NCBI RefSeq assembly: GCF_001704415.2
Contig: NW_017189517.1
Location: 6,645,167 to 6,709,166 of the forward strand
Origin: Capra hircus
Taxonomy: Eukaryota > Chordata > Mammalia > Artiodactyla > Bovidae
Reading direction: 5' to 3'
Length of the DNA: 64,000 nt
Shown: positions 8,601 through 20,571 of the stretch, piece after piece
Position numbering within the stretch: the first letter of the stretch is position 1
Layout of the letters: every line of letters starts with the position of its first letter
Made by a program: the position numbers and the translations under genes
Notes under the pieces: generated by a model
What the model was told of the DNA's origin: nothing
Seen by the model: only the letters and a program-made list of their open reading frames with translations
Database searches by the model: none

Positions 8601-10511
8601 ATTGAAGAGCTTGTCCAATAAGGTAGTTACGGGTATTCATACAGGGATCTGCAAACTGCCCCCTGGGAGCTGGGTCAGGCCTACAACCACTTCTTGGGTG
8701 CTTTTGGGCTAAGAATGGTTTTCACACTTTTTAATGGTAGAAAAGAATCGAAAGAAGAATAGTATTTTGTGGCAAGTGGAAGTTATATGTGTTTCAAATT
8801 TCAGTATCCATAATTGAAGTTTTATTGTAACTCAGCCACACAATTTTTTTTTTACTGCCTTGGGCTGTTTTCAGGCTACAAAAGCAAACTTGAGGTTTTG
8901 CAACAGAGATGAATCAACCTGAAAAACCAGAAATATGTACTATCTGGGTCTTTACAGAAGTCTGTCAACCTCTGATATGGATGAAACCATTGCCTGTAAA
9001 GTGGTGATACCAATAATCAGTAACTCTGTGAGCTATAACTCTGACTGTACTAAACATTTTCCTCTGCAGAAACTATTTGCTTGGCTGTCCTTTTTCCAGT
9101 AGTCTAGAAAAAGACCATATTTTCTTAGATGCAAAATTTTGGTAAACTGAAATCAATGGCGTTTGAATGAGATTGGTTTTAACAATACCGGCCACCTCTG
9201 CTTTTCACAGTTTCTAATTCACCCTTTGTGCGCTGCTGCACCGCCTCACAAACCACAGCATCTCTGTGGTTTTTATAGCCCCAACTTGCTCAGCATTTTA
9301 TCAAAGCAGTTCGCCTGCCACCTAGTGGGGAAAGGTGGGAGTGTATGATTATCATTTATTTAGGTAAACTGACTGGCTAGCTTTAAGCTGTAGGACCTTG
9401 GACAGGGTTGATTACAATAGTAATTATATTTGAATAGTAGTTTGTCATTTACAAAGCACTTCCTTGTACAGTATTTTAATTAATCCTCTCTCCAGACAAA
9501 CAGCGTTATAATATAGCAGATCTTCTTTGACCTATTTTTCTGTTGACAAATGGAGTCAGAACATTACCTTATTTATTCAGGGTCATACCAATAGGCAAGT
9601 GTTTTGTCCACAGACGCCCTCGAACTTAGGTTCCCTCATTTCTACATTTCTAGCTCTACTCTATCGAAAGCTTCTATTTGCCATAAGTATATATATTTTA
9701 GTAAATTTCCAAGGATAGTCTTTTTGGACAAACATGAGCCATCCAAAATATCCCTTGTCAAGAAAAAATTCCAAGGAATACAACACGATTTATTCTAGGT
9801 AAATGTTTAATTAATGTTTATCAAAACCAAGGTGTAAGTTAAGATCCATTTTCCGAGGGAGGGTGAATAAATTGGGCAGAAGACACTTAAGGCTTAATCC
9901 TTGGAGGGCTGTTTGATTACTGGCAGAATACCAGCCACCTTTAAAGCCTTTTTGATTAAGACATAATCATTTTTCCAATGCAATATGATTCCCTTACTTT
10001 TAGACCTAAAAAATGAGGTTTGAACAGAGCTTTCAGAGTATAAGACACAGAGGTCTCAAAAAGAGATCCATTTTAATTGCTCTGTGTCTCAGGAACTTCC
10101 AGAGGCTTGTTGTGAATCTACAAAGGGATCTTTGAGCTCGCTATGCTAAAGCTCATTTGAAAAAGGAGATTTGTGGTTCCTTCCAGTGCTTATTAATGTG
10201 CCTCCGTCTTGAACAGCAGCCTGTGTGCTTTAATGATGACCAAGAACCAGAATAAGTGAGCCAAAGGTTAGGGCAACCCAAAAGAAAGAGACACGTATAC
10301 CATGACATTTCATTGGCTGAATCTACAGTTAGACACACAATGGGAATGTACTCAATCATGGGCTACCTGCGAAATGCAGTCATACTTGTCGACTGCACCC
10401 AAATTAACACAAAAGGTCAAATGAGAAAGAACAGTTTCCACAGCTTTGCAGATCATGGTTTTCAGACTGTGCCTGTTTCTTGTGAACACGGCCCCTGTGG
10501 GAACACTTTAG
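8601..10511. other. Long unique non-coding stretch
   Basis: About 1.9 kb with no young repeats. The part around 9440-9640 vaguely resembles a decayed minus-strand MIR. No frame with recognisable protein features. A CTCF-type motif at 9312-9330 is listed separately. Confidence 0.4.
9312..9330 (-). promoter_or_regulatory. CTCF-type motif
   Basis: The minus strand reads CCCCACTAGGTGGCAGGCG, which contains CCACTAGGTGGCAG, a very close match to the CTCF core. It lies in unique DNA 2 kb right of the CpG island. Oriented leftwards. Confidence 0.65.
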
Positions 10512-10793
10512 TATTACAGTCATCCCTCAGTTTCTCGGGAGGTAGGCAGGGAAGTTGGTGGGGAGGAGGCTGGTTCCAGGACCCCACTCCACCTCTCACA
10601 GATAGCAAAATGCACAGATGCTCAAGCTCCTTACATAAAATGGTGTAGTACGCTTGGCCCTCCATATCTGCCAGTTTCACATCTGCTGATTCAACTGTGG
10701 ATTGAATTTTTCACATTCAGTTGGTTGAATCCAAGGCTGTGCAACCAGAGAAGGTTCAACCTGGGGATAGGAGGGCAGACTGTATTTGGAAAT
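10512..10793. mobile_element. Tigger/MER2-type DNA transposon relic
   Basis: Contains CAGTCATCCCTCAGT, GGTTCCAGGACCCC, GATGCTCAAGCTCC and TGGCCCTCCATATCTGCC, then GATTCAACTGTGGATTGAA. These are phrases of pogo-like Tigger non-autonomous elements. No transposase is left. An open frame crossing its left edge (10256-10648) is not a gene. Confidence 0.65.
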
Positions 10794-11150
10794 AGCTGCA
10801 CTACCATATTAAAATTACAGCTTGAGGTAAGGGTATGAAAGCTAAGGCACCTGGGACTTGGGAATGAAATTCTTTTATTGCCTCACTTTCAGCATAATCT
10901 TAACTTTAAGCACAGGTGATGCCTACTGTTGCAAGCTTTGCTGATGTGATTTATATTTCTGAAACTCTAACTTGGACATAATCTTGGACCTGTTTTATTG
11001 GTTGCCCCCACTGTCTTGACAGCTAACATTGTGGCTGAGCCATTTCTAGCCGCTGAGGCCTGGCCATGCATGTGGCTAGTACGTGGCTCAACTCAGGTGT
11101 ATCTTCACAATTATGCAAAGAGGGTAGTACTGATCATTCTTAAATAGCCC
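10794..11150. other. Non-coding, no gene seen
   Basis: Unique sequence up to the 5' end of the BovB copy. Confidence 0.4.
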
Positions 11151-11719
11151 CTGAGGTTATCCCACGTTGAAGGTCAGGAACAGTGGCGGTAAGGAGATAC
11201 CCCTCATCCAAGGTAAGGAGCAGCGGCTGTGCTTTGCTGGAGCAGCCATGAAGAGATACCCTACACCCAAGGTAAGAGAAACCCAAGTAAGATGGTAGGT
11301 GTTGCAAGAGGGCATCAGAAGGCAGACACACTGAAACCATACTCACAGAAAACTAGTCAATCTAATCACACTAGGACCACAGCCTTGTCTAACTCAATGA
11401 AACCAAGCCATGCCTGCAGGGCAACCCAAGATGAGCGGGTCATGGTGGAGAGGTCTGACAGAACGTGGTCCACTGGAGAAGGGAATGGCAAGCCACTTCA
11501 GTATTCTTGCCTTGAGAACCCCATGAATAGTATGAAAAGGCAATATGATAGGATACCAAAAGAGGAACTCCCCAGGTCATTAGATGCCCAATATGCTACT
11601 GGAGATCAGAGGAGAAATAACTACAGAAAGAACGAAGGGATGGAGCCAAAGCAAAAACAATACCCAGTTGTGGATGTGACTGGTGATAGAAGCAAGATCC
11701 GATGCTGTAAAGAGCAATA

Positions 11720-14266
11720 TTGCAAGGAACCTGGAATGTCAGGTCCATGAATCAAGGCAAATTGGAAGTGGTCAAACAAGAGATGGCAAGGGTGAACATC
11801 GACATTCTAGGAATCAGCGAACTAAAATGGACTGGAATGGGTGAATTTAACTCAGATGATCATTACATCTACTACTGTGGGCAGGAATCCCTCAGAAGAA
11901 ATGGAGTAGCAATCATGGTCAACAAAAGAGTCCGAAATTCAGTACTTGGATGCAGTCTCAAAAATGACAGAATGATCTCTGTTCGTCTCCAAGGCAAACC
12001 ATTCAGTATCACAGTTATCCATGTCTATGCCCCAACCAGTAATGCTGAAGAAGCTGAAGTTGAACAGTATTATGAAGACCTACAAGACCTTTTAGAACTA
12101 ACACCCAAAAAAGATGTCCTTTTCATTATAGGGGACTGGAATGCAAAAGTAGGAAGCCAAGAAACAGCTGGGGTAACAGGAAAATTTGGCTTTGGAATGC
12201 GTAATGAAGCAGGGCAAAGACTAATAGAGTTTTGCCAAGAAAATGCACTGGTCATAGCAAACACCCTCTTCCAACAACACAGGAGAAGACTCTACACATG
12301 GACATCACCAGATGGTCAACACCGAAATCAGATTGATTATATTCTTTGCAGCCAAAGATGGAGAAACTCTATACAGTCAACAAAAACAAGACCAGGAGCT
12401 GACTGTGGCTCAGATCATGAACTCCTTATTACCAAATTCAGACTGAAATTAAAGAAAGTAGGGAAAACCGCTAGACCATTCAGGTATGACCTAAATCAAA
12501 TCCCTTATGATTATACAGTGGAAGTGAGAAATAGATTTAAGGGCCTAGATCTGATAGATAGAGTGCCTGATGAACTATGGACAGAGATTCGTGACATTGT
12601 GCAGGAGACAGGGATCAAGACCATCCCCATGGAAAATAAATGCAAAAAAGCAAAATGGCTGTCTGGGGAGGCCTTACAAATAGCTGTGAAGAGAGGAGAG
12701 GCGAAAAGCAAAGGAGAAAAGGAAAGATATAGGCATCTAAATGCAGAGTTCCAAAGAATAGCAAGAAGAGATAAGAAAGCCTTCTTCAGGGATCAATGCA
12801 AAGAAATAGAGGAAAACAACAGATTGGGAAAGACTAGAGATCTCTTCATGAAAATTGGAGATACCAAGGGAACATTTCATGCAAAGATGGGCTCGATAAA
12901 GGACAGAAATGGTATGGACCTAACAGAAGCAGAAGACATTAAGAAGAGGTGGCAAGAATACACAGAAGAACTGTACAAAAAAGATCTTCACGACCCAGAT
13001 ACTCATGATGATGTGATCACAAATCTAGAATCAGACATCTTGGAATGTGAAGTCAAATGGGCCTTAGAAAACATCACTACGAACAAAGCTAGTGGAGGTG
13101 ATGGAATTCCAATTGAGCTGTTTCAAATCCTGAAAGATGATGCTGTGAAAGTGCTGCACTCAATATGCCAGCAAATTTGGAAAACTCAGCAGTGGCCACA
13201 GGACTGGAAAAGGTCAGTTTTCATTCCAATCCCAAAGAAAGGCAATGCCAAAGAATACTCAAACTACTGCACAATTGCACTCATCTCACATGCTAGTAAA
13301 GTAATGCTCAAAATTCTCCAAGCCAGGCTTCAGCAATATGTGAACCGTGAACTCCCTGACGTTCAAGCTGGTTTTAGAAAAGGCAGAGGAACCAGAGATC
13401 AAATTGCCAACATCCGCTGGATCATGGAAAAAGCAAGAGAGGTCCAGAAAAACATCTACTTCTGCTTTATTGACTATGCCAAAGCTTTTGACTGTGTGGA
13501 TCACAATAAACTGGAAAATTCTTAAAGAGATGGGAATACCAGACCACCTGACCTGCTCTTGAGAAATCTGTATGCAGTTCAGGAAGCAATAGTTAGAACT
13601 GGACATGGAACAACAGACTGGTTCCAAATAGGAAAAGGAGTATGTCAAGGCTGTATATTGTCACCCTGCTTATTGAACTTATATGCAGAGCACATCATGA
13701 GAAACGCTGGGCTGGAAGAAACAAGCTGGAATCAAGATTGTCGGGAGAAATATCAATAACCTCAGATATGCAGATGACACCACCCTTATGGCAGAAAGTG
13801 AAGAGGAGCTAAAAAGCCTCTTGATGAAAGTGAAAGAGGAGAGCAAAAATGTTGGCCTAAAGCTCAACATTCAGAAAACGAAGATCATGGCATCCAGTCC
13901 CATCACTTCATGGGAAATAGATGGGGAAACAGTGGAAACGGTGTCAGACTTTATTTTGGGGGGCTCCAGAATCACTGCAGATGGTGACTGCAGCCATGAA
14001 ATTAAAAGACGCTTACTCCTTGGGAGAAAAGTTATGACCAACCTAGATAGTATATTCAAAAGCAGAGACATTACTTTGCCGACTAAGGTCCGTCTAGTCA
14101 AGGCTATGGTTTTTCCTGTGGTCATGTATGGATGTGAGAGTTGGACTGTGAAGAAGGTTGAGTGCCAAAGAACTGATGCTTTTGAACTGTGGTGTTGGAG
14201 AAGACTCTTGAGAGTCCCTTGGACTGCAAGGAGATCCAGCCAGTCCATTTTGAAGGAGATCAACCC
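11720..14266 (+). pseudogene. BovB endonuclease-reverse transcriptase, frameshifted
   Basis: The single BovB protein would combine an N-terminal APE-type endonuclease with an RTE-type reverse transcriptase; such enzymes nick the target and prime reverse transcription of their own RNA in the nucleus. The main open stretch (11,720-13,525, 601 codons) shows the endonuclease signatures ISELKW (residues 32-37, catalytic Glu), GDWN (138-141) and SDH (231-233), then the RT, ending just after motif A FIDYAKAFD (583-591). A 2-bp deletion near 13,513, judged against the sister copies, shifts the frame. A second 2-bp deletion lies near 13,722. The catalytic YADD follows at about 13,768 in another phase and the C-terminal part runs from 13,788. 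The start used is simply the first Met of the open stretch, so the true N-terminus may lie upstream. The copy cannot encode a working enzyme without at least these breaks being bridged. Confidence 0.88.
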
Positions 14267-14275
14267 TGGGATTTC

Positions 14276-14347
14276 TTTTTTTTTTTTTTTTCTAATTTTT
14301 ATTTTTACTTTATTTTACTTTACAATACTGTATTGTTTTTGCCATAC
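14276..14347 (-). mobile_element. Severely 5'-truncated L1 3' tail inside BovB
   Basis: A poly(T) run is followed by sequence that is the reverse complement of the 3' terminus of the L1 at 34.2 kb (TGTATGGCAAAACCAATACA on that strand). It replaces about 15-16 bp of the BovB sequence that the copy at 62.69 kb retains, and no target duplication is visible. Confidence 0.85.
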
Positions 14348-14600
14348 ATAAAGCTGAAACTCCAGTACTTTGGCCACCTCATGCGAAGAGTTGACTCATT
14401 GGGAAAAACTCTGATGCTGGGAGGGATTGGGGGCAGGAGGAGAAGGGGACAACTGAGGATAAGATGGCTGGATGGCATCATGGACTCGATGGACGTGAGT
14501 CTGAGTGAACTCCGGAAGATGGTAATGAACAGGGAGGCCTGGCGTGCTCCGATTCATGGGGTCGCAAAGAGACACGACTGAGCGACTGAACTGAACTGAG

Positions 14601-14689
14601 GTTCACTACTAGTTTTCTCAAGCAAGTCAGGTCATCCTAAGTTGTCCCTATAAATTCACAGCACAAAAGTTCCCTAAAGTTGCTACTTA
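14601..14689. other. Short spacer
   Basis: Unique bases between BovB and a MIR. Nothing seen. Confidence 0.4.
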
Positions 14690-14960
14690 TTTATTTCACA
14701 ACTAGTATTGTTGCTGCTACTACTAGTGTTACCAACAACTGACACATATAGTGTTCCCTTTTGCTAGGCACCATCCTAGGAGCTTCATATACATGAACTA
14801 AATCAATCCTCAGAGGTTGTACCTGTGGGACACAGTCTATTGTCACCCCCATTTTACAGATGTTAATACCAAGACCCAGAGAGGCTAAGAGACTCGTTCA
14901 AGTTCACTGATGAATTTGAATATGAATGCAAGCAGTCTGACTGCAGAACCCTAGCTTTTA
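14690..14960 (-). mobile_element. MIR SINE
   Basis: Read left to right it has the minus-strand MIR series: TAGGCACCATCCTAGGAGCT, CCCCCATTTTACAGATG and AGAGGCTAAGAGACTCGTTC, ending at CTGACTGCAGAACCC. Divergence is typical for this ancient family. Confidence 0.8.
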
Positions 14961-15004
14961 ATTAATATTGCCTCAATCCCAAAGCACAATCGAAGAAAAG
15001 ACAC

Positions 15005-15135
15005 ACTGCTTACTCAGTGAAGTCCAGCGACCCAGCTTGGCATTGACGACCTTCCATGATCTGGATGCACCTTATGTTTTCCTCACATTGTGCCACCATT
15101 CAGCCAAGTCTACTTCAGCCACTTCAGAGGACTTA
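15005..15135 (+). mobile_element. L2 fragment
   Basis: GACCTTCCATGATCTGGATG and CATTGTGCCACCATTCAGCC correspond to a characteristic block in the L2 3' half. Edges approximate. Confidence 0.5.
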
Positions 15136-15394
15136 CTGATACCGAGCAGGACTCTGTGGAGCTCCTGGACACAAAAGCCTTTTGTGTCCCCCATTGCTTG
15201 AATACAGGAACTAGGCTTCACTCAGCCTCCAAGACCTTCCCTGAGTTCCAATGGGCAGGTTCAAACAGTTGCTTAATTAGGGAAGGGAGGGGATGCAGAG
15301 ATAAGGGAGGAACAGTCAAAAAGCAGCCTTGGGGCAAGGTCCTGGTTTGCCTGGATACACACAACAGCCTTGCACTGATCTGTTTTGCAGATAC

Positions 15395-15745
15395 TGAAAC
15401 CCCCTCCAGGTGGGAAAAAGTTATTAAAGATGGTACGCTGCCCACAAGTATACAGACCCCAGACCAGTTGAGACCTGAATGCTGATGACGCTGACTCCTA
15501 TTATATCACCACCAGCCCATCAGAAGAATGTCCACGAGCTGATCACACCCTCTTTGAACCATTACTATAAAACTTCTCACTCTACCCTCTCAAAGTTGGG
15601 ACACACAATTTTGAGGGCATTTAGCCTGCTGTGGACCCCTCTGCCTGGCAAAGCAGTAAAGCTATTTTTAGTTCACTCAAAACTCTGTCTCTGAAAATTA
15701 ATTTGGTGTGGGGGTACAGAGGCCAAGTTCAGCTTCATTGCCAGG
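15395..15745 (+). mobile_element. Old ERV-type LTR fragment (probable)
   Basis: The stretch ending TGGCAAAGCAGTAAAGCTAT then CACTCAAAACTCTGTCTCTG and GGGGGTACAGAGGCCAAGTT has the layout of an LTR R-U5 end as seen in several mammalian ERV families. There is a TATAAAA-type box near 15,567. Subfamily not assigned, and no internal viral sequence is present. Confidence 0.4.
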
Positions 15746-15774
15746 AAGAGGTCACAGCTTGATTCATGCTGTCC

Positions 15775-16060
15775 CTTCTGCACTATCCCCTCCATCACCT
15801 CTTCCCTTGTTGAACTTCTACTAATCCTGTAAGGCTCAGCTCCAATTTGATCTCTTTGGTAAATACTTGAGGCCCCAGCTGGAAGTAAACATATTCACCC
15901 CTGAATCCTCCCTCATAACTCTTTGTCTGAATTTCTCTCAGGCACTTAGCATCTTTTACATGGTATTAGAGCTCTTCATGTGCACAGCAGTCACATTCAC
16001 TAGAAGATAAATTCGCTAAAGAAGACTCAACTCAAACTCTGCTTCAACCATGAGTCCCTC
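15775..16060 (+). mobile_element. L2 fragment
   Basis: CCTGTAAGGCTCAGCTCC, GTCTGAATTTCTCTCAGGCA and CACTAGAAGATAAATTC match the order of blocks in the L2 3' half. It is split from the next L2 piece by a Bov-tA insertion. Confidence 0.55.
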
Positions 16061-16085
16061 CTTGGCTCCCCCAATGATATTAACT

Positions 16086-16300
16086 CCTGTGTGCATGCTA
16101 AGTCGCTTCGGCCATGTTCGATTCTTTGTGACCCCATGGACTGTAGCCTGCCAGGCTCCTCTGTCCATGGGATTCTCCAGGCAAGAATACTGGAGTGGTT
16201 GCCATTTCCTTCTCCAGGGGATCTTCCTGACGGAAGAATCGAACCTCTGTCTCCTGCACTGCAGTCAGATTCTTTACCACTGAGCCACCAGGGAAGCCCT
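16086..16300 (-). mobile_element. Bov-tA SINE
   Basis: Complete minus-strand copy. The head CTTCCCTGGTGGCTCAGTGG (reverse complement) is at about 16,298. Inserted between L2 pieces. Confidence 0.95.
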
Positions 16301-16785
16301 TTTAACTCCTAAGCTCCCTCACTACTTTGTTCTTACCTTAATTGTCTGTAACACTTAACCTTATCCCACAGGTCTGTCATTAGTTTGGGTATCTGCCTTT
16401 TCCTAGGAGGTAAACTCAAGAACAGAGGTTGTTTTATTTGGCTTTGTATCCTCAGCCTAGCATAACCTCTTGTTCATTTGTTTGTTGAATGAGTGAATGA
16501 ATGAATGAGTGAAGCCTTTCCTGAATTCCTCCTGCTAGAAGTAATCACTTCCCTGACCTCTAATAGCTTCTTGTTCTTCCTTGTGGCACTTTCGTTTCTT
16601 ACCTTATATTACAGTTATCCACAAACAAGTCTTAGCTCCTTGTTAGACTATAAGCACCTTAAGGTTGGGCAATGCCTCAGGCATCTCTAATGTTTGATCT
16701 TAGAACTAGGTATCTCTATAGTTCCATCACCTGGCAGAATTACTGGTCCAATAAATGGGCTCAGTAAATATTTTTGAGTAATTTA
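16301..16785 (+). mobile_element. L2 fragments in series
   Basis: The first piece ends in GTTTGTTGAATGAGTGAATG and the GAATGAATGAGTG repeat near 16,505, the usual L2 terminus. A second piece follows at once (GAAGCCTTTCCTGAATTCCT, then GACTATAAGCACCTTAAGG and CAATAAATGGGCTCAGTAAA). Confidence 0.6.
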
Positions 16786-16789
16786 TCAC

Positions 16790-18723
16790 AATGAATATAG
16801 CCCCTTAATGATGGGCTCATAGGTGTCCCCAAAGAAAAAATGAAAAAAGGCCGAGCAGGGTGGGGATTAGCCATCCAGACTGTGGTGAGCCTTGTGCGAT
16901 GGAAGGGCTGTGAATACTATGGGACCTGTCACTCACACAGATACAAACAAGTGGCCATCACTTATCATTGTGAGAACTGACATTAGAGGCAATTCATTAT
17001 CCTTTGCTTTGCAACTGGATAAATTAGAACAAACACCACCATCTTCCAAAACAATAAGATCAAGTGATAAAAGCCTATAAAGAAAAAAATTAGTTTCAGG
17101 TTCATACAATAGCTGTACATGTTCTAGAAAAAGAACTATGCATTCACTGGCCAGTGCAACTATATCCCAAACCTAGAATTTCTTTCACATTATTAAGGAT
17201 TTATCTTAGCACCTAGTACTATAAGAAAAGTAATTAAAAAGTGTATATGATAATGCGATTGTAGAAAGGTTTTAAAACTCATAAAATAATCATGTGGGTC
17301 TACAAGTTAATACTGGATCATTCTTATGACATCATTGATAAATCAGCAAAAATAAAATATTTATCAGAATGAAGTAATCTTGAAAACTTAATTATTATTT
17401 ATAGAACAATACATGTATAATTCAAGGGAAGAAAGGAAAAGAACACTTGCTGAGAACCTACCACCTGTCGAATACAATCCTCAATGATTTTACCCACATC
17501 GTCTAATTCACCCCTCTGAAAAATCATGAGAGGTCACATGAAAATCATAAGCATCTGAACTGGGACTTGGTCATGGGTCACATGTGTCCTCCCCTTTATT
17601 CTTCCCCTCTTATTAAGAATTCACTGCAAACATAGCTCACTGGAATTCCTCATCAGTACTGTTTAACTAGAACCCTCCCCACACCAACAGCATGTGAGAT
17701 GCTATCTGAGATAGCAGTTGATTGAATTTCAGAGATTCATTCAACACCATCTAAGTCCCAGTACTCAATATTTCTCCCATTAACCTACCCTATTGTCACT
17801 GCACATCAAATATCTTAATGTAGTTAGCTTAAATTAAACCTGTTAAGTTACGCAGACTAGTGTTTCTAATTTTTTTTCATCTCCCCCAAATACACTATTT
17901 TAGTAGCCTGAAGACAGAAAGTCAATTGTGGCAATCCAGCTGTTCCAATGAATCAATAATCCACTTGGCGTCTGGCTGTCAAATACCAAACCAACCATCA
18001 ACAGAAAATATGGAGCCAAATTCTCTAGCCTGCCACTAACTAATTGAGTGGGTCGTTTTTCCTTAGCAGTGGTGACAGTCCCTTCCAAGCAACGGTAGGC
18101 ATGAGAGTAGTATGGGACCAGCACGCAGACAGGGGACTTACTTGAAGGTATTACAGACAATTTCAAACTTCGGAAAAGTTTGTGAAAATGTATAACAATA
18201 AATTTAAGTAATATAGTATTCACAGTTTTGAAAACACTAAGCACTTGTCAAAACAGCAGAGTTAATTTCTTTTAGAATTAAATGAAGGAACAATAATTAG
18301 GTATGTAATTATCCATAACAATGTTTGTAAGATTTGTAATTATAGTTAATTGCTATAAAATGCGTTGATTTTAAAAGCTGTTAACGAAATTGAAAATAAA
18401 GTAATGGCATTGTAGATGCACATTTCCTTATGTTCGTCCAGGCACATGGGCTAGGGTAAAACCTTAAATGATGTTGCAACCCAGCTCACTGTAGTAGCTG
18501 CTGGGCTGGCTATATGTTCAGCTTCCCTTACTTTTGTTGCACCACATTTTTTGCTTTCTCACTTTGTCTCTGCACATGTAACAGGTCCTATTATTCTCTG
18601 CTCCCTTTCCCCATTCCATAGAGCTCCTGTGAAGGAGATTCCAAGAGAAACTGATCCATGGATTAAGAGAAAATAAAATGAAGTAATGGAGGTGATCTAG
18701 CTTTAAAGTTGGAATACCATTGG
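16790..18723. other. Long unique non-coding stretch
   Basis: AT-rich DNA of almost 2 kb. A MIR-like remnant may lie near 17,440-17,560. No exon-like or promoter-like sequence found. The 114-codon minus frame at 17,900-18,244 has no recognisable feature. Confidence 0.4.
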
Positions 18724-18727
18724 ATTG

Positions 18728-18930
18728 GGTTTCCCTGGTGGCTCAGATGGTAAAGAATCTGCCTGCAATGCGGGAGACCGGGTTTGATCCCTCTGTCAAG
18801 AAGACCCCCTAGAGAAGGAAATGGCTACCCACTCCAGTATTCTTGCTTGGAGAGTCCCATGGACAGAGGATTCTGGCAGGCTACAGTCTATGGGGTCACA
18901 GAGTCGGACACGATTGAGTGACTAACAGTT
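18728..18930 (+). mobile_element. Bov-tA SINE
   Basis: Plus-strand copy with head TTTCCCTGGTGGCTCAGATG, B-box region CGGGTTTGATCCC and end GAGTCGGACACGATTGAGTG. Confidence 0.95.
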
Positions 18931-19734
18931 TCACCATTGGATTATTAATGTCAGGGTTAACTCTCTCTACACTTGACCTGATGGCAAATCATGTCACTTT
19001 TATTCTCTGCAGCCACAACTATCTCTTAACACAAGAGGTTTCCAATTTTCCCCTTTCTGATGTTTTGTTCAAATGTGATTTGGGTTATAATTATAGTATA
19101 AAGATGGACTTTCAGGGGGGAAAAAAGCATGATGTTATCTTTTCAAACTTCACCTTACATTAAAAAATCTAAATTCATGTCTCTGCAATATCTCTTTGTT
19201 AAGTTAAATCACCATCTTCTTATGGGCTATCCTTAAAAATAAAAAGTTGGGTACTTGTTACTTGTTTTTCTATTTTTAGTGGGGAAAAATTTTATAAGCA
19301 GTTCAGAGAATTATTTTTTCTTCAAGCACTTAAAGTTTCATGTTTCAATAATATATATTTACTAATCACCATTCTAACTATTGCTTGTCCATTTTAATAG
19401 CTCTTTACCTAGTAACATTTACTTACTTACATTGGGCTATAAATCACCTGCATTTAACATTTTTCATATTTGAGACCAATTTGATCCCTTAAAATATCTC
19501 TGCAACATTAAACGTATACTCTGGACACTGTGAGACTCAAAGCCAAGTGGCAAAAGATGCTATCTTTAGCTTTCCATCTATGTCTAATATCTCTTTTGTG
19601 AAAATGCGTGGGAGTGAAGATACCCTGAGTCTAAATATTTGATTAACTAATTAGCCTTTAGTAATTTGCTCCCAATAAAACCCCAGCAGTTTCAGATTGA
19701 TTTGAAAAAGTGGACAATTTCACTGCGATATTAA
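18931..19734. other. Non-coding, no gene seen
   Basis: AT-rich unique DNA. No repeat younger than the mammalian radiation recognised. Confidence 0.4.
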
Positions 19735-19965
19735 TATTCATTAATTCATTCATCTATTCATCCCACAGACCTTTCCTCAGCTGCTATTCTGGGCACAGCA
19801 TCACCGTTTAAGGTGCTGGAGATACGTAGAGTAATTCATCACACGTCCTGACAAAGGTATGAGGTAGGTCCTACTGTGATTCCTATTTCACAAGTGGAGC
19901 TTTAAGAAGTTACTTGCCCAATGTCACAGAGCCAGTAAGCAACAGAGCCACTCCATAATAACTCA
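19735..19965 (-). mobile_element. MIR-like fragment
   Basis: TTCATTCATCTATTCATCCC, CTGCTATTCTGGGCACAGCA, then TACTTGCCCAATGTCACAGA and GCCAGTAAGCAACAGAGCC fit a minus-strand MIR/L2-type repeat. Confidence 0.55.
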
Positions 19966-20088
19966 GACAACATGACATCTTTTACTGAATCTTTCACTCA
20001 GGGAAGTAGTATTTAATCAAAAATCCTAGACAGAGGATTGGAAAAGCCTCAGGACACTGCGGACGCAGAGGACTATTTACTGGAAAAA

Positions 20089-20288
20089 AATGTTAGTCAC
20101 TCATTCATGTCAGACTCTTTGTGACCCCATGGACTGTCAGGCTCCTCTGTCCATGGGACTTTCCAGGCAAGACTACTGGAGTGGGTTGCCATGCCCTTCT
20201 CCAAGGGATCTTCCTGACTCTGGGACTGAAGTCGGGTCTCCTGCATTGCAGGCAAATTCTTTACCATCTGAGCAACCAGGGAAGCCTC
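20089..20288 (-). mobile_element. Bov-tA SINE
   Basis: Minus-strand copy ending in the tRNA-like head (GGCTTCCCTGGTTGCTCAGA, reverse complement). Confidence 0.94.
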
Positions 20289-20351
20289 TATTTACTGGAA
20301 CTTTCCCCTTAAATCTCTATCGCCTTGATAAGACATTATCACAACTGTAAA

Positions 20352-20571
20352 GTGAAGTGAAGAAGTGAAGTCGCTCAGTTGTTTCCGACTCTTCGTGACC
20401 CCATGAACTGTAGCCCACCAGGCTCCTCCATCCATGGAATTTTCCAGGCAAGAGTACTGGGTTGGGTTGCCATTTCCTTCTCCAGGGGATCTTCCCCAAC
20501 CCAGGGATCGAACCTGGGTCTCCTGTATTGTAGGCAGACACTCTACCATCTGAGCCACCAAGGAAGGCCCT
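20352..20571 (-). mobile_element. Bov-tA SINE
   Basis: A second minus-strand copy only about 65 bp right of the previous one. It has an extra AAGTGAAGTGAAGAAGTGAA tail at its 3' (left) end and a head at about 20,570. Confidence 0.94.

Larger units (their letters stand above)
11150..14600 (+). mobile_element. BovB LINE (RTE clade), near full length
   Basis: About 3.4 kb. The 5' region has repeated CAAGGTAAGGAGCAG and CAAGGTAAGAGAAACCCAAG phrases (11170-11290), followed by the coding part and the short BovB 3' end that finishes with GAGCGACTGAACTGAACTGA. BovB is the autonomous RTE-type LINE of ruminants and is thought to supply the machinery that mobilises Bov-tA/Bov-A SINEs. The 5' edge is set by eye. 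The 3' part is interrupted by an L1 tail at about 14,276-14,347. It is the longest BovB copy in the window. Confidence 0.92.

Noticed and set aside
10256..10648. 130-codon plus frame
   Set aside because: Its right part is a Tigger/MER2-type element and its left part is featureless; a chance frame.
13286..14263. Minus-strand frames of up to 130 codons across BovB
   Set aside because: Antisense shadows of the RT coding strand. The same shadows recur in the other BovB copies.
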